DNA of 33,841 nucleotides from Entrophospora sp. SA101 (GCA_958430865.1 CAUDNR010000349.1:1-33841), one strand, 5' to 3'. Shown: positions 1-10,482, counted from the first letter of the stretch. The notes: generated by a model not told the origin, from the sequence alone. A program made the numbers and translations.

Positions 1-2
1 AA

Positions 3-164
3 GATAAATCATCAGTTAGAACAGAATACGGCTTATGTTTGGTTAACAGTTATTTACAATGATTAGAGGAAAGAGAGTTCTCACCAAACACTATTGAAAC
101 TTATTCGAGAATAATCAAACAATACGGAAACAAAGAAATAAACACTCTTCAATTGAAAAAATAA
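3..164 (+). CDS. 3' end of a tyrosine-recombinase-like protein (partial)
   Basis: The open frame enters from the left edge and ends at TAA 162-164. The 53 visible residues include YLQWLEEREFSPNTIETYSR, which looks like the SAM-like core-binding domain at the N-terminus of XerC/D-type tyrosine recombinases (a helix, then SPNTIxTY). One Trp is written TGA. The frame stops soon after this motif, so no catalytic domain follows. The gene is therefore either a truncated recombinase or a small protein made only of this fold. It ends 23 bases before nrdB on the same strand. The family call rests on one motif. Confidence 0.4.
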
Positions 165-187
165 CTTTGGCTTCTTAAAATATCTAT

Positions 188-1348
188 ATGCCGATTATTA
201 ACAATTCCCAAACAGACCCTAATAAAATTCTTCCCATGACCTATCTTTGAGCTTGAAGGTATTATAAAAATGGTGTTGCTAATAATTGAACACCCGAAGA
301 AATTTCGATGCAACTAGATGTTGAACAATGAAAATCAAAAGATTTTCTTAGTCCACAAGAAAGAAAATTAATTCTGTGAAACTTAGGCTTCTTTTCTACT
401 GCGGAATCCTTGACGGCTAATAACCTCGTCTTAATTTATATTAATGTAACTAATCCGGAATGTCGGACCTATCTTGGGCGACAAATTTTCGAAGAAGTAG
501 TTCATACCGACACATTCGTTTATTGCTGTGATAGTTTAGGATTGAACCCAGATGAAATATATAATATGTACCAAACTATTCCTTCAATTGAAGAAAAAGA
601 TGTTTTTGTAGTTGAACTAACTAAATCAATACTCGACCCCCAATTTCGTGTCAATAACGAGTTACCAACCTTAGAAAAATTAGAGAAAGAAATTAAAGAG
701 TTAGAGAAAGAAATAGAAAAGAACCCAAATAAAGAGCAAAAGGACGAACTAGAAAAAAAAAGAAAAAATAAAGAAAAAGTGCTACTCCGACATGAACACA
801 ATATTAAACTTTTTCTTCACAACTTAATTGGCTACTATGTAATTATGGAAGGAATCTTCTTTTATGCCGGCTTTGCTATGATGCTAGCTTTAAAAAGAGT
901 CAACAAAATGGTCGGTATTGGCCAACAATTTGAATATATTATGCGGGATGAGAGCCTCCACCTAGCCTTTGGTTGTGAACTAATTAATACTACTAAAAAG
1001 GAAAATCCTCAAATTTGAACTGATGAATTCCAAAAAGAAATTATTGAATTAATTAAAAAAGCAGTTGAACTAGAAAAAAAATATGCCTTGGATGCTTGTC
1101 CAGAAGGAATAGCAGGAATTAACTCTGAGCAATTTAGTAAGTATGTGGAATATATCGCTGACCGTCGCCTCGAAAGAATTAGTTTGCCGAAAATTTACCA
1201 GACCAAGAACCCTTTTCCCTGAATGTCCCAAGCCACTGATTTGAATAAAGAGAAAAATTTCTTTGAGACTAGGCCTACTGAATACCAAACAGGTAGTTCA
1301 TTGAAATGGGATGAGGAAGAAGAAAAAAATTCACAAGGGAAAAATTAA
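188..1348 (+). CDS. nrdB: ribonucleoside-diphosphate reductase small subunit, class Ic type
   Basis: This 386-residue protein is the R2 subunit of class I ribonucleotide reductase, which generates the radical used by NrdA to make dNDPs. The metal ligands are visible: E73 (STAESL), E103 and H106 (EEVVH), E221 (MEGIFFY), E255 and H258 (DESLH). Four residues after H106, where the radical Tyr normally sits, is F110 (HTDTF). This matches the Chlamydia-type class Ic R2 that uses a Mn/Fe cofactor. Trp is written TGA many times (ANNW, VEQW, LWNLGFF), so translation requires code 4. Residues about 158-204 form a charged Lys/Glu coiled-coil-like insert. No nrdA lies in the window. The start is the first ATG upstream of the conserved region; no Shine-Dalgarno is obvious. 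Confidence 0.93.
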
Positions 1349-1490
1349 TGTTGAATAAATTCATCCACTAAAGAAAAACAAAATTCTACTCCCGACTTAA
1401 ACGGAAACAGAAAAAACCAAACAGCAAAATTGAAAATATTTAAAATTGTTAAAAAGACTTTTTTTATTTTTACCGAAACCAGCGAAAATG
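1349..1490. terminator. AT-rich convergent intergenic region, possible shared terminator
   Basis: nrdB (+) and pnp (-) converge here. Near 1449-1472 an A-run is followed by CT and a long T-run, which could end transcripts in both directions. There is no stable GC stem, so this is a weak call. Confidence 0.25.
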
Positions 1491-3341
1491 CTATCTTTTT
1501 TTTAATTGGCTTTCGATGAAACTAATAGCCTTAGTTAATTGTTGTTCGTCATGGTGATAAAGCAGAGCAAAACCATCCGGCTGCAAGTCAATATTTACTC
1601 CAGTTTCTTGAATCAAACGATTAATTGTTTTTCCTTGGCTACCGACGATTAAACCAAAACGCTCGACACCAATAAAAAATTTTCTAAATTTGGCTACTTG
1701 GGAAGTTAACTGCGGACGAGTTTTTGGTAAATATTTATTCATTTCTTGAAGCAAATAAATTCTAGCCTTTTTTCCTGCTTGCAAAGTTTTTTGAAAAATT
1801 GAGAAAGAAATGCCTTGGTTTTTCACATCTAATTGTAGGGAGCAGACGCCCTTTTCTGTACCGGCAACTTTGTAATCCATTTCTCCAAATTTGTCCTCCA
1901 AACCGTTGATATCAACTAAAATTTCTCCCTCTAGTAATCCCAAAGCAATCCCGGCAATTGGATTTTTCAAAGGAATTCCTGCTGACAATAATGCTAAAGA
2001 AGTAGCACAAATTGAAGCCTGGGAAGAAGAACCATCAGAACTTAACACTTCTGAAACCACTCGAATAGTATAGGGAAAATCCTCCACTGATGGCAACAAA
2101 GGAGGAAAAGTTTTTTCGACCAATTGCCCATGACCAATTTCTCGCCGGGAAAGAGATTTGAAGCCAGCAATTTCATTCACCGCAAAAGCCGGAAAATTAT
2201 AATGATGAATAAAATGCTTATGAGTATGAACAAAAATATTATCAATTAATTGCCGATCGCTAGATTTCCCTAAAGTTACTACTGAAAGAACTTGAGTTTC
2301 TCCTCGTTGAAACAAGGCACTTCCATGAACATTAGGAAGACAATTAATTTTGATATTTAAGGGTCTGATGTCTGATTGTTTGCGTCCATCAATTCGCTGC
2401 TGGGTTTGACGAAAGTTTTCTTGGATTCATTTTTGGAGAGTTAAGTCTCAAATTTGTTCGACCTCTTCTTCTCAAGAGTTATCTTCAGGCTTTTTATTTT
2501 TTAATTCTTGTAGAGAATTTTGTAGCTTTTTTTCCTTGGTAGACCAATTATCTTTCGTAATTATGATTTTTTCTAAATCTTTTTTTATTCTCGCTTCTCA
2601 GTTCTTATCAATTAATTTTTCTGGTATTGAAAGAGTTTTTTTTGAAATGCCCATAGAAACCGCAATTTGTTGAAAAAAGTGTAATAATTGCTGAGTTTGT
2701 TCTTGGGCAAAAATCACTGCTTTTTCTAGTTCTCTTTCAGCAATTTCTTCAGCTTCTAATTCGACCATTACAATATTTTCTTTGCTGGCTGTAATTATTA
2801 ATTCAAAAGAAGATTCATCTAATTGTGTAATGCTCGGATTACAAATAAATTCTCCTTGGTTTTTGCTTATCACTACCGTTGCTAAAGGTTGGTTAAAGGA
2901 TAATTGAGAAGATAAGTAACAAACCAAAATAGAGTTTCAGCAAGCCACTAATCGTGGGTCAGCAGCAGGATCGAAAGACAGAACGCTATTAGTAATTTGA
3001 ATTTCATATTGACCACCTAACGGAAAAAAACTTCTTATCGAACGATCGATTAACCGAGCAATAGTAACTGAATTGTAATCTGGTTTGCCTTCCCTTTTGT
3101 TAAAAACAGCGGGAATTTTTCCTACTGAATAAAACTTTTCCTCAAAGAAAATAGTTAAAGGAACGAAATTTAATTTGCTCGCCTTAGCAGACTGTTTAAG
3201 GCACAAGACTGTCAAAACTACAGTGTCTCCATAGCGGCAAAGAATAGATTTTTCACTTTTAGTGGCTAATTGGTCGATTTCAAAGACTATTTTCTTTCCT
3301 TGAAAAACAAACTCAAATTTTTTTTGTGCTGAATTATTCAT
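1491..3341 (-). CDS. pnp: polyribonucleotide nucleotidyltransferase lacking the S1 domain
   Basis: This 616-residue PNPase degrades RNA 3'-5' by phosphorolysis. The order is first RNase PH domain, a Lys/Glu-rich helical linker, second RNase PH domain and a KH domain. In the second PH domain the D-x6-D-x-K catalytic pattern is kept (EDKFGEMDYKVAGT). The KH domain has the GxxG loop (VGSQGKTI) and is followed almost at once by the stop. The usual C-terminal S1 RNA-binding domain (family length about 700) is therefore absent. TGA is read as Trp several times in the linker. The start lies one base after the stop of the upstream gene, so the two are probably co-transcribed and translationally coupled. 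Confidence 0.93.
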
Positions 3342-3342
3342 T

Positions 3343-3954
3343 TTACTCTTTTTTGCTCCTTTTACCTACCAAATAAGCAATAATAATTCCCATTACCACC
3401 AATAAAACCGCTCCAGGAATAACTACATATAACCAATTAAATCCATTATTAGGTTGTTGTAAATTAGTGCTTGATTTATTTCCCATTTGTTTACTTTGTA
3501 ATTCTTTTTGTAATTGATTGAGTTGGGAGTTATTGCTTGTGGTGCTGGAAGAAGAAGTAGAGGAACTAGGTTGATTTGGCCGTTGTCGGCGATGGGATTT
3601 TTCTTGTTGGACTAGGATTTTTATTTTTTCAGTGGCTTTTTTGTAGTTATCATACTTTCCTTTACTAGATGGGATGTTTTCTTCTATAAAGTCAAAAACT
3701 TTGAAAACTTCTTGGCACCCCTCTTCTAATAAATTTAATTCTTTATCGGTAGGAACCACTTTTCCTATTTGTCATTCTCCAACAAATTCTCCACTTATTT
3801 TGCAGGCTTGTAAGAGAATTTCAACGGCTAATCCAATGTTCTTCTCTGTTTGCTCTTTTTTCTCTGCAGAGAAAAATTTTCCTTTGGCTTCGAAATATAA
3901 TTTGCTACTTTCTTGTAAAGAAATTTCTGGCTTTTTTATCTTTTCTAAATTCAT
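3343..3954 (-). CDS. tail-anchored-like membrane protein
   Basis: This 203-residue protein matches no family I recognise. Residues 1-100 are helical and charged (one Trp is TGA at GEWQIGK), followed by a Ser/Thr/Asn/Gln-rich low-complexity stretch. A single hydrophobic segment comes near the C-terminus (WLYVVIPGAVLLVVMGIIIA), then a short basic tail KRSKKE. There is no N-terminal signal peptide. It sits inside the rplI-to-pnp cluster, one base before pnp. The architecture (variable soluble part, C-terminal helix, Lys/Arg tail) recurs at least nine more times in the window. Its frame is intact. Confidence 0.7.
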
Positions 3955-3995
3955 TTTTTTATTTTTAGTTTGGAATTGTCCGCTAATGAAAAAAA

Positions 3996-4310
3996 TTAAA
4001 AAATCTCCGTTTCGTCTTCAGAAACTTCAAAACTTTTCACATGAAAAAGAGGGTTAGCAAAGTTTCCTGTTTTTTTATAAAATCCTCGAACAATAATTGT
4101 TTGGTCTTGTTTTAGTTCTTCAATTTTTCCTTGATCTTCATAAGCAAAATTATCTGGTCAAAAGAAAAGTGGTGTATCTTTTCCTTCTTCATCACTTAGA
4201 AAAACATAATAATAAACATTTCCGGTAATACTTGTTCTTGAAAGAATATTAGTTTTTAATCTACCTTTTAATTCAATTTCTTCACCGTTTACTTTTAACT
4301 CATCATTCAT
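3996..4310 (-). CDS. small OB-fold, SSB/PriB-like protein
   Basis: This 104-residue protein shows an alternating beta pattern typical of a single OB fold. A strand starting at ELKGRLKT is followed by YYYVFLSDEEG, a DQTIIVRGFY strand and a last strand LFHVKSFEV with an acidic end. This resembles bacterial single-strand DNA-binding or PriB-like proteins. It follows rplI by 6 bases, and in many Firmicutes ssb lies in the rpsF-ssb-rpsR-rplI cluster, which supports the guess. No long Gly/Gln tail with the usual SSB C-terminal motif is present, so it may be a divergent SSB or an unrelated OB protein. One Trp is TGA. Confidence 0.5.
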
Positions 4311-4316
4311 ATACTT

Positions 4317-4775
4317 TTACTCACTCGCTATTATAATAATTTTTACTTGAGCTGTTAAATTTTCACTCAACTTAATTTTCAGACAATTATCACCTAAATT
4401 ATTAAGAGGAACGAAGTCTAAAAGTTGTTTTTTTTCTAATTGAAAACCTAGATTTTTCATTTCTTTTAAAATATCTTCAGTCCGGATAGAACCAAATACT
4501 TTGTCATTCTTGTCTTTTTTTAGAGTGAAAGAAAGGCTTAAATTATTAATTTTTTCGTAGAGTTCTTTGGCTTTTTCTTCTCTGAGTAGAGCAGCAGCAT
4601 GTTCTTGTTGTTTTTGCTTTTCCATTTTTTGGCAATTTTGTTGATTATAAAGTCAAATACTCTTTCTTAAATGAGGATGATTACGATAAAATCCGGCTTT
4701 GATTTTTTTGATTTCTCATTTTTTTCCTAAGTTCCTAATATCTTCGGTTAAAATAACTTCTAACTGCTTACTCAT
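4317..4775 (-). CDS. rplI: 50S ribosomal protein bL9
   Basis: This 152-residue protein is bL9. The N-terminal part has the L9 signature VILTEDIRNLGKK, with the following Trp written TGA. A long Lys/Glu/Ala helix links it to the C-terminal domain, which carries the typical VFGSIRTEDI motif and ends in a KIKLSENLTAQVKIIII strand. Length and domain order match the family. The gene heads a leftward cluster with an OB-fold protein, a membrane protein and pnp. The N-terminal basic patch is divergent (FYRNHPHLRKSI). Confidence 0.87.
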
Positions 4776-4837
4776 ATATGTTAATTTTACAATTTCAACT
4801 GTTTTTTCCAAATTTTTTTTGTAGAGAACCTTATTAA

Positions 4838-5329
4838 TTATTCTTCTTTTTTTTCTTCAAACTTTGGGGGTTCAGTTTCTTTTATAAGTTTGTTGTGGTT
4901 AGGACAAAGTAAATTATCTTTTTTCAGTAAATGCAATGTCATTATCACCAGCATATCTAAATTGTTTAGTTGAATTTGTGAAATTTGTGGTTGGTTTTCC
5001 GCAGTTTTTTCGGTATTTGCTTCTCCTATTTGTTTACGAATAAAATTAAAACAATTCATTAAATAACAACAATCGAAAACATTTAGTCTTATTTCTCCGC
5101 GGTTAATTCTTTCGCTTAATTCAGTTAAAAGTTTAGGGCTTTCCACTTTTTTTAAATTGACGAATTCCAAGTTTCCGATCAATTTTAATTTAGAATCTTT
5201 GTCTTTTTCTTTATTTAATTTTTCACCGCTAATTGTTTCTCATAATTTAGGATAGTGTTCTTTATCATTCTCAATAATTTTTAATACTTCTTCAACCATG
5301 CGGTTATTTACTTTGATAACTTTATTCAT
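4838..5329 (-). CDS. hypothetical protein
   Basis: This 163-residue protein is unrecognised. It is charged and mostly helical, has one TGA-Trp (KLWETISGE), and contains a Cys pair in DCCYLMNCF and a possible Cys/His site in LLCPNHNKLI. It ends in an acidic tail EEKKEE. No membrane segment or signal peptide is visible. It lies 62 bases upstream of rplI on the same strand and probably belongs to the same transcript. No paralog is evident in the window. Confidence 0.55.
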
Positions 5330-5515
5330 TACTATAACTTATTTTTTTCGATGATAACGAATCAAACAATATCACCATCACCAAAAAATAATTAATTCAG
5401 CAACCAAACCAAGAAAGAATAATCTTAATTAGTTTGTTAACTATTTGCGGACTATTAACACAGTTAAAAATAAATCGCCAAAAAAAGTAAATACTTATTG
5501 CTTAAAAAAAATATT

Positions 5516-5604
5516 TGGCGGAGATAGAGGGATTTGAACCCTCGCGGATTTTACTCCCTAACAGTTTTCGAAACTGTCCCCTTCAGCCACTTGGGTATAT
5601 CTCC
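5516..5604 (-). tRNA. tRNA-Ser(CGA)
   Basis: On the minus strand the acceptor GGAGATA pairs with TATCTCC, followed by G-CCA encoded in the DNA. The anticodon stem ACAGT/ACTGT encloses loop TTCGAAA with anticodon CGA. A long variable arm is present, as expected for class II tRNA-Ser, and the T-loop is GTTCAAATC. It reads UCG codons. Confidence 0.95.
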
Positions 5605-5683
5605 ATTTTAAGGCAATAGATTTTTATAATATTTTTTAAAAGTGTCGATTTTGCTTAAAAAATTAAATAATAAAATCTTTTTA

Positions 5684-6082
5684 ATGTCTTGTGCTTCTTT
5701 TTTTCTTGATAAACAAAAAATTTCCTTGCTCTATAAATATTATCTTTTAGGAGATTTAAGTTGATTAGAATCAGCCAAAGAACAAGCCCAAACTGAAAAA
5801 CAAAAAGCCAAAATTGCTTGATTTTTAACTTGCTATGAAAAAGAAAAATATCTCATCACACAAATTGAAAGCAAGTTAAAAAAAGGCTGGTCTTTTTCTC
5901 GTTTACCGCCTTTAGAAAAATCAGTGTTAGTTTATGCCGCTCATGAAATATTCTTTGTTAAGGAGATTTTTATTCCTTCTTTGATTAATCAAATCGTCGA
6001 ATTTAGCAAAAAACATTTAGAGGATGATAAGTATAAATATGTTAATAAAATATTAGACTTAATGTATAAATCGAAGGCTTAA
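5684..6082 (+). CDS. nusB: transcription antitermination factor NusB
   Basis: This 132-residue all-helical protein is NusB, which with NusE (S10) binds boxA RNA and supports rRNA antitermination. Recognisable are the W-x-RLPPLEKSVLVYAAHEI helix and the C-terminal IINQ-like segment LINQIVEFSKKHLEDDKY followed by VNKILD, which correspond to the family's VINEAVELAK...FVNGVLD. Three Trp are present, two written TGA. The start is the first ATG in the frame, 79 bases after the end of the divergent tRNA-Ser. Length is normal for the family. Confidence 0.87.
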
Positions 6083-6121
6083 CTTTTTGTTTGTTCATAG
6101 ACAAAACTGAACAAACAAAAG

Positions 6122-6310
6122 ATAAAAAAAACCTGCATTGGCTGCGGTGATACTTTCACCACTTACCAACAAAACAATTATGATTATTGCTGCTCCTGTG
6201 CCATTAATGGCAACCGTTATGCCCAAAATCAATTGTTTTTATGGTTGTGATTTTATGGCGGGCATAGCCCACATAATGGAACAGCATTATCAACAAAAAC
6301 ATGCTCTTAA
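6122..6310 (+). CDS. possible small zinc-finger protein with non-ATG start
   Basis: In the nusB frame, 39 bases downstream of its stop, an open stretch encodes KTCIGCGDTFTTY and then DYCCSCAINGNRY. The two Cys pairs (CIGC, CCSC) look like a zinc ribbon of the kind found in small phage or Firmicute proteins. There is no ATG; ATA at 6122 is the best start in frame. The C-terminal third is Trp/Leu-rich and unconvincing. An overlapping frame from 6138 ends at 6335 with a Cys/His-rich end (FYGCDFMAGIAHIM), so a frameshift is possible. It could be a decaying gene. Confidence 0.35.
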
Positions 6311-6480
6311 ACCTAAGGAAATTAAGTGTGGTTAATCAAAATCTGGCCAGGGCCAGCCATGAAATAAGAATGTGGCAGATTAACTTCACTTCTAAATCTT
6401 ATTACGCTTTAAAACACATGATGCTGCCTTTAAGATGTTTAGAAAAAATTTAGAGTTAGACACTAGAGGCTTTTAAGTTG
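6311..6480. other. intergenic region with a short palindrome
   Basis: No convincing gene is visible. A perfect 6-bp inverted repeat (CTGGCC, 2-base loop, GGCCAG) lies at about 6343-6356. It is GC-rich for this genome but has no T-run after it, so it is not a clear terminator. Confidence 0.25.
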
Positions 6481-7818
6481 TTAATTTTCAGCAAGATAAT
6501 TAGGAGTTCCGGTTAAAGAACAACTACCATCAATATTTTTAGGAAAAGCAATAATTCCTTTTAGACTTTTTAAATTAAGAATTATCGCTAGCAAACGATC
6601 AATTCCTAGACCAAAACCTCCGTGGGGAGGGGCAGCAAACTCTAAAGCTTGCAAAAAATAGCCAAAATATTTTTCTTGTTTTTGTTGATCATATCCTAAA
6701 ATTGCAAACACTTTTTCTTGTAATTTACGTTGATAAATCCGTAAACTACCGCTTGACACTTCTTCTCCATTACAAACTAAATCAAAGGCTTCGCAAATCA
6801 CTTTTTCTGGCTTAATCTCGTCATTTAACAAAGGCTTAATATATATTTTTTTTGGCAAAGTAAATGGGTGCCGCAAAGTTTCACACTTTTTGGTTTCTTT
6901 ATTGTATTCAAAAAGCGGTCAATCAACTATCCACACAAATTTTAACTCATTTTTTTCAGCAGAATTACGCAAATCAGGCTTATCAGTGCCGTATTTTTTC
7001 ATTACTTGTTGATAAGTCAGAACTGGAAAAGGAGTTTTTAGTTGGTGGTTAAAGACTTTTTTTAAGACATGTTTTAAAAGTTTTTCGGTTAAATTAATTA
7101 TTTTTTTTACCGAAGTAAAACTCATTTCTAAGTCTAATTGAGAAAATTCAATTTGTCGATTGCTTCGAGAATCTTCCTTACGAAAACTTTTATCAATTTG
7201 GTAGTGTTTAGCAAAGCCGCTCATCATTAACAATTGCTTAAAAATTTGAGGAGATTGTGGCAAAGTGTAGTATCTTTGTTTTCCAAGAGGAGAAGGAACT
7301 ATAAAACAGTTAGCTCCTTCGGGGGAATTTTGGGCTAAAATTGGAGTTTCTACTTCAATAAATCCTTGCTTGTATAAATAACTTCTGAGTTGATGAAGAA
7401 AATGATGTCTGATAATTAAGGGATTTTTGCTAATATTACGCCGCAAATCTAAATAACGATAACGGAAACGAGTATCTTCATTAATATTTACTTCATCCTT
7501 AATTTCGAAAGGCAAAGGCTTGGATTGGTTAATTATTTGATATTTTTCTAATTCTATTTCAATTTCTTGTTTTCCTTGCCGAGTAATTTTTGGACGAACA
7601 TTTCCTCAAATTCGGAGCAACGTTTCAGAACCTTCTCTTTGGAGAGTACTAATTAGTTCTTTTTTTTTCACAATTACTTGAATTAGCCCTGAAGAATCAT
7701 GAAGGTCAAAAAATAATAAATTTCCTAATTTTCTTATTCTTCTCATTCAACCGTTTAAAATTGCTTTTTTGTTTTCATGTTGAGAAGTTAACTGAGAACA
7801 ATTGTAGTCACGAAACAT
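6481..7818 (-). CDS. aspS: aspartyl-tRNA synthetase without the GAD insertion domain
   Basis: This 445-residue class II synthetase charges tRNA-Asp. An N-terminal OB domain (NGWMRRIRKLG, GLIQVIV) is followed by motif 1, the SPEGA..F flipping-loop region, motif 2 (FRKEDSRSNRQIEFSQLD), the bacterial GTDKPDLR segment and motif 3 (GFGLGIDRLLAI). Bacterial-type AspRS is usually near 590 residues because of a GAD domain of about 130 residues between motif 2 and the FxWVVDxPLFE segment. Here GTDKPDLR is followed after about a dozen residues by KFVWIVDWPLFEY, so the insertion is gone. The reading frame is open throughout with TGA as Trp. Confidence 0.94.
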
Positions 7819-7964
7819 TTATTTAAAATTTTAGGAAAGTGAGTTCTGAAAAAATTCTCCAAGAGTGGATTATAAAAAAAATTTTTAAAAAGTTTGCTAA
7901 AACCACAGAGGAATTTTTTTAAGAAAACTTTTTTTTACCATTTTGTAATTTTTAGTGTAGTGTG

Positions 7965-8138
7965 TTATCCTTTATGCTTCTCCTTATATGCTTTAGTTAG
8001 TTTTTCTTTTCAACTTTTATCCTTGGGTTTACTTCTGTCATTTTTAATAATAGGTGCTATTTTTCTTAGTTTGTTAGCAATTAAATTACGGAATTTGTTG
8101 TCGTTCAGCAAATTTTCGACCATTTCTTCTTTACTCAT
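7965..8138 (-). CDS. small basic hypothetical protein
   Basis: This 57-residue, Lys-rich, helical protein starts MSKEEMVENLLNDNKF. Its ATG overlaps a TGA of the upstream gene in an ATGA arrangement. With UGA read as Trp the upstream frame runs on 58 bases into this gene. The family is unknown. The opposite strand is also open over part of this stretch, with a hydrophobic translation, but that looks like a shadow of the AT-rich code. Confidence 0.4.
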
Positions 8139-8866
8139 TTTTTCTTGCCAAGTTGTGGGGCATTCTCTCCCCAAACATCGTCTTCATCGAATTCGATACT
8201 TTCAACAGTGAGATAAAAGCATTCATCACTTCGGTTATAATCTAATTGTCAATATTTTAGGTCAGGGGTCTCTAGTTCTTCTGAAAGTTGTTTTCAATAG
8301 TTTAATTCGGCTAACTTTTTCTTTTCTGGTCCACAATTTTTACAATAATAAAGAGAATAAGTTGTAACATGATAAGCGTCGTTTTTATCTTCATCATGAT
8401 AAATTTCTTTTTTTTCTATTTCACTGCTACCACACTTTTCACAAGGCTTAGTTTTGTTTGACTTGTTCATAATATTTTTTTTGCAAGAAGTTAGAATAAA
8501 CTTTTTAAGTTGGTTTTTTATTATCATTTTATCCACCAAAGAATTAGGTTTGTTAACTGAAAAATTATTAATGGTCTTTTCTCTAATTATCTTTCCCGGG
8601 GCCACAATGAGAAAATTAGTTATCTTTTCTGCTTCGGCTAAATAGTTTAAAATAGCAGCAATTATGTAAGTTTTTCCTACTCCGGTGGCTACCGAGAGAA
8701 TACATTCGGACAATTTATTAAAATTATCAAGCCTTCGGTCAGCCAATTTTTCCGAATTTTGATTTTGTTTGTAATAATGGTTTAAAAAAGCTTGAACTGC
8801 TTTTTGGTTAGGTTCGCGGAGTTCTAGTTTTTTAGAAATGTTGTCGAGAATGATTTGGTTAAGCAT
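8081..8866 (-). CDS. truncated Type III restriction (Res) helicase N-terminus joined to a zinc ribbon
   Basis: The first 120 or so residues resemble the start of Type III restriction Res subunits. There is a helicase Walker A motif (SVATGVGKTYIIAAIL) and LIVAPGKIIREKT, the equivalent of the Res VTPGxxIR motif. The homology then ends. Residues about 140-185 carry two Cys pairs (CEKCGSSE, CKNCGPEK) forming a probable zinc ribbon, followed by an acidic part (FDEDDVWGENAPQLG). The rest of the helicase and the nuclease are missing, so this is a chimera or remnant unlikely to restrict DNA. Its ATG overlaps the stop of the upstream ATPase gene by 8 bases. If the TGA at 8135-8137 acted as stop, it would end just where the next gene starts. 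Confidence 0.6.
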
Positions 8867-10453
8867 TGCATTTCTCTTTCTTAAAAAAAGAAATTATCTC
8901 TTTTATTTTTTCAAATTTTATTGGTTCTTTTTCTAAATTTTTAATTACATCGCCCGCTCTGCTAATGAGATTATACTCTTTATTTCTATCCGTTGTTGGT
9001 ATTCCTAAAAATTCTTCGATATTGAAATGTACCCAACTAATTCTAGTGTTTTTGGTATGAAAAATATTTGTATTTTCGTTATTGTCATGTCTTTCGCCAT
9101 AATCTTCTCAAAATAATCCATCTTCTTTTTTTACTCATTCTACCTCTTTTGGATTTTTTGTGTCTTTTTTTCTGTCATCATCAACTAGAAATCAGTATTC
9201 TATTTTTAACTTCTCGGCAAGACTAGCAAAAAAGATATATTGATACTTACCGAAAATAGGTATAATTTCTATTTCTCTTTTTTCTAATTCTTTACTCAAT
9301 TTTTCCTTTAAGATGTTATTAAAAAGAATATATTCAGTCATTCCTTCAACAAAAAGCACCTGTTTGCTGAATAAAATCTTTAATACTTCTTCATTAAGCA
9401 ACCTTTTTCATTTGCTTATATAATTAGCGTCGGTAAATTCTTCATTGGTTTTTTCACTTTTTCTAGCATATTTTTTGTATCCTTCTTTAACCTTTTCTTT
9501 GATAGCATTTATTATTTTCCAAAAATAAAGGGGTTTTTTTAAGTTACCTTCTTCTTTTTGTGTTAAAACTAAATTTACTTTTTCATCGTGGATAAATTGA
9601 GATAAAAAAGTTGGCGAATGAGTAGTCAAAATTGTTGTAATGCTTTCATTTTCTAGTTTCTTAATTAGGGAAACAACTTTATTGGTTAATACAGGATGGA
9701 GTAATACTTCTGGTTCATCAATTATCAATATTGGCACATATATTTCTCACTGTGAATATTGAAAAGGGTTCATTCTTCCTTCTGTCTCCTTTTTAATGTT
9801 ATGTATTTCTAAAATTTTTTCTATTAAACTTTGTAAACTTTTGAATTTGAAAAACCCCGAACATCGGTTAGTGAATGAGAAATTTTCATGCCATAATTTC
9901 TTCCTCTTGTTCCGTATTCAGCATCTACATCAAAATTTCCTTCTTCATCTTTATAGTCAAGCAGTAAAGGTTCAGGATATATAGTTTTTTCTACCTTCTT
10001 CATTACCACACTATTTAAAGAACGAATTCCTTTCTCCATGTTTTTTTCAGTATAATATACTTCGCAAGCACGGCTTTTTCTGTTCTCAAATTTGATTTCT
10101 TTTTGCCCTTTCTGTTTATTGATTAATGAGAAACTTGAACTTAAATCAAAGTAATATAAGTCATAGGAGCATTTTATATCACCCATTTTTTCTTCCCTGA
10201 TAAATTCTTTATGCGTTGGGCTACAAACATAAAGATTATCCCAGAAGAATATAGATAAAAATTTGTATAAGTCTCTTTCGTATTTTTCGTTAAGTTTATC
10301 CCAATTCTCGTTTTCTTGATAAATATAATTCAATAATCGTGTTTTTCCAGTGTTATTTTGACCGACAATTATTGTTATTCCTTCTTTTGCTAATTTAAAT
10401 TCTAGGTTTTTTAAATTAAGCAGCTCTTTTATATTTATGGTTATTTCTTTCAT
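8859..10453 (-). pseudogene. OLD-like ATPase/TOPRIM nuclease, frameshifted
   Basis: The first part (10453 to 9824) has an ABC-type Walker A, IIVGQNNTGKTRLLNYI. The second part, in another frame (ATG at 9773, but open from further upstream), has Walker B PILIIDEPEVLLHP, an H-loop-like TTHSPTFLSQF, and a TOPRIM domain with VEGMTEYILF and LVDDDRK (Glu and DxD metal ligands). This is the order of OLD-family ATPase-nucleases used in phage defence. The frames change around a G4T5 tract near 9850, so the assembled copy makes two pieces. No clear ABC signature (SGE) is seen between them. The gene lies between the mod gene and the Res fragment, where Type III systems sometimes carry extra ATPases. A sequencing error cannot be excluded. 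Confidence 0.7.
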
Positions 10454-10482
10454 TATAACTGTTTTTTACTAATTCTAGTTTC

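Noticed and set aside
7894..8211. Plus-strand hydrophobic ORF
   Set aside because: It is antisense to the small basic protein and the Res chimera; its hydrophobicity reflects the complement of Lys-rich codons.
8859..10453. Gabija system (GajA-like ATPase/TOPRIM plus helicase)
   Set aside because: The following gene is a Type III Res fragment, not a UvrD-like GajB helicase.
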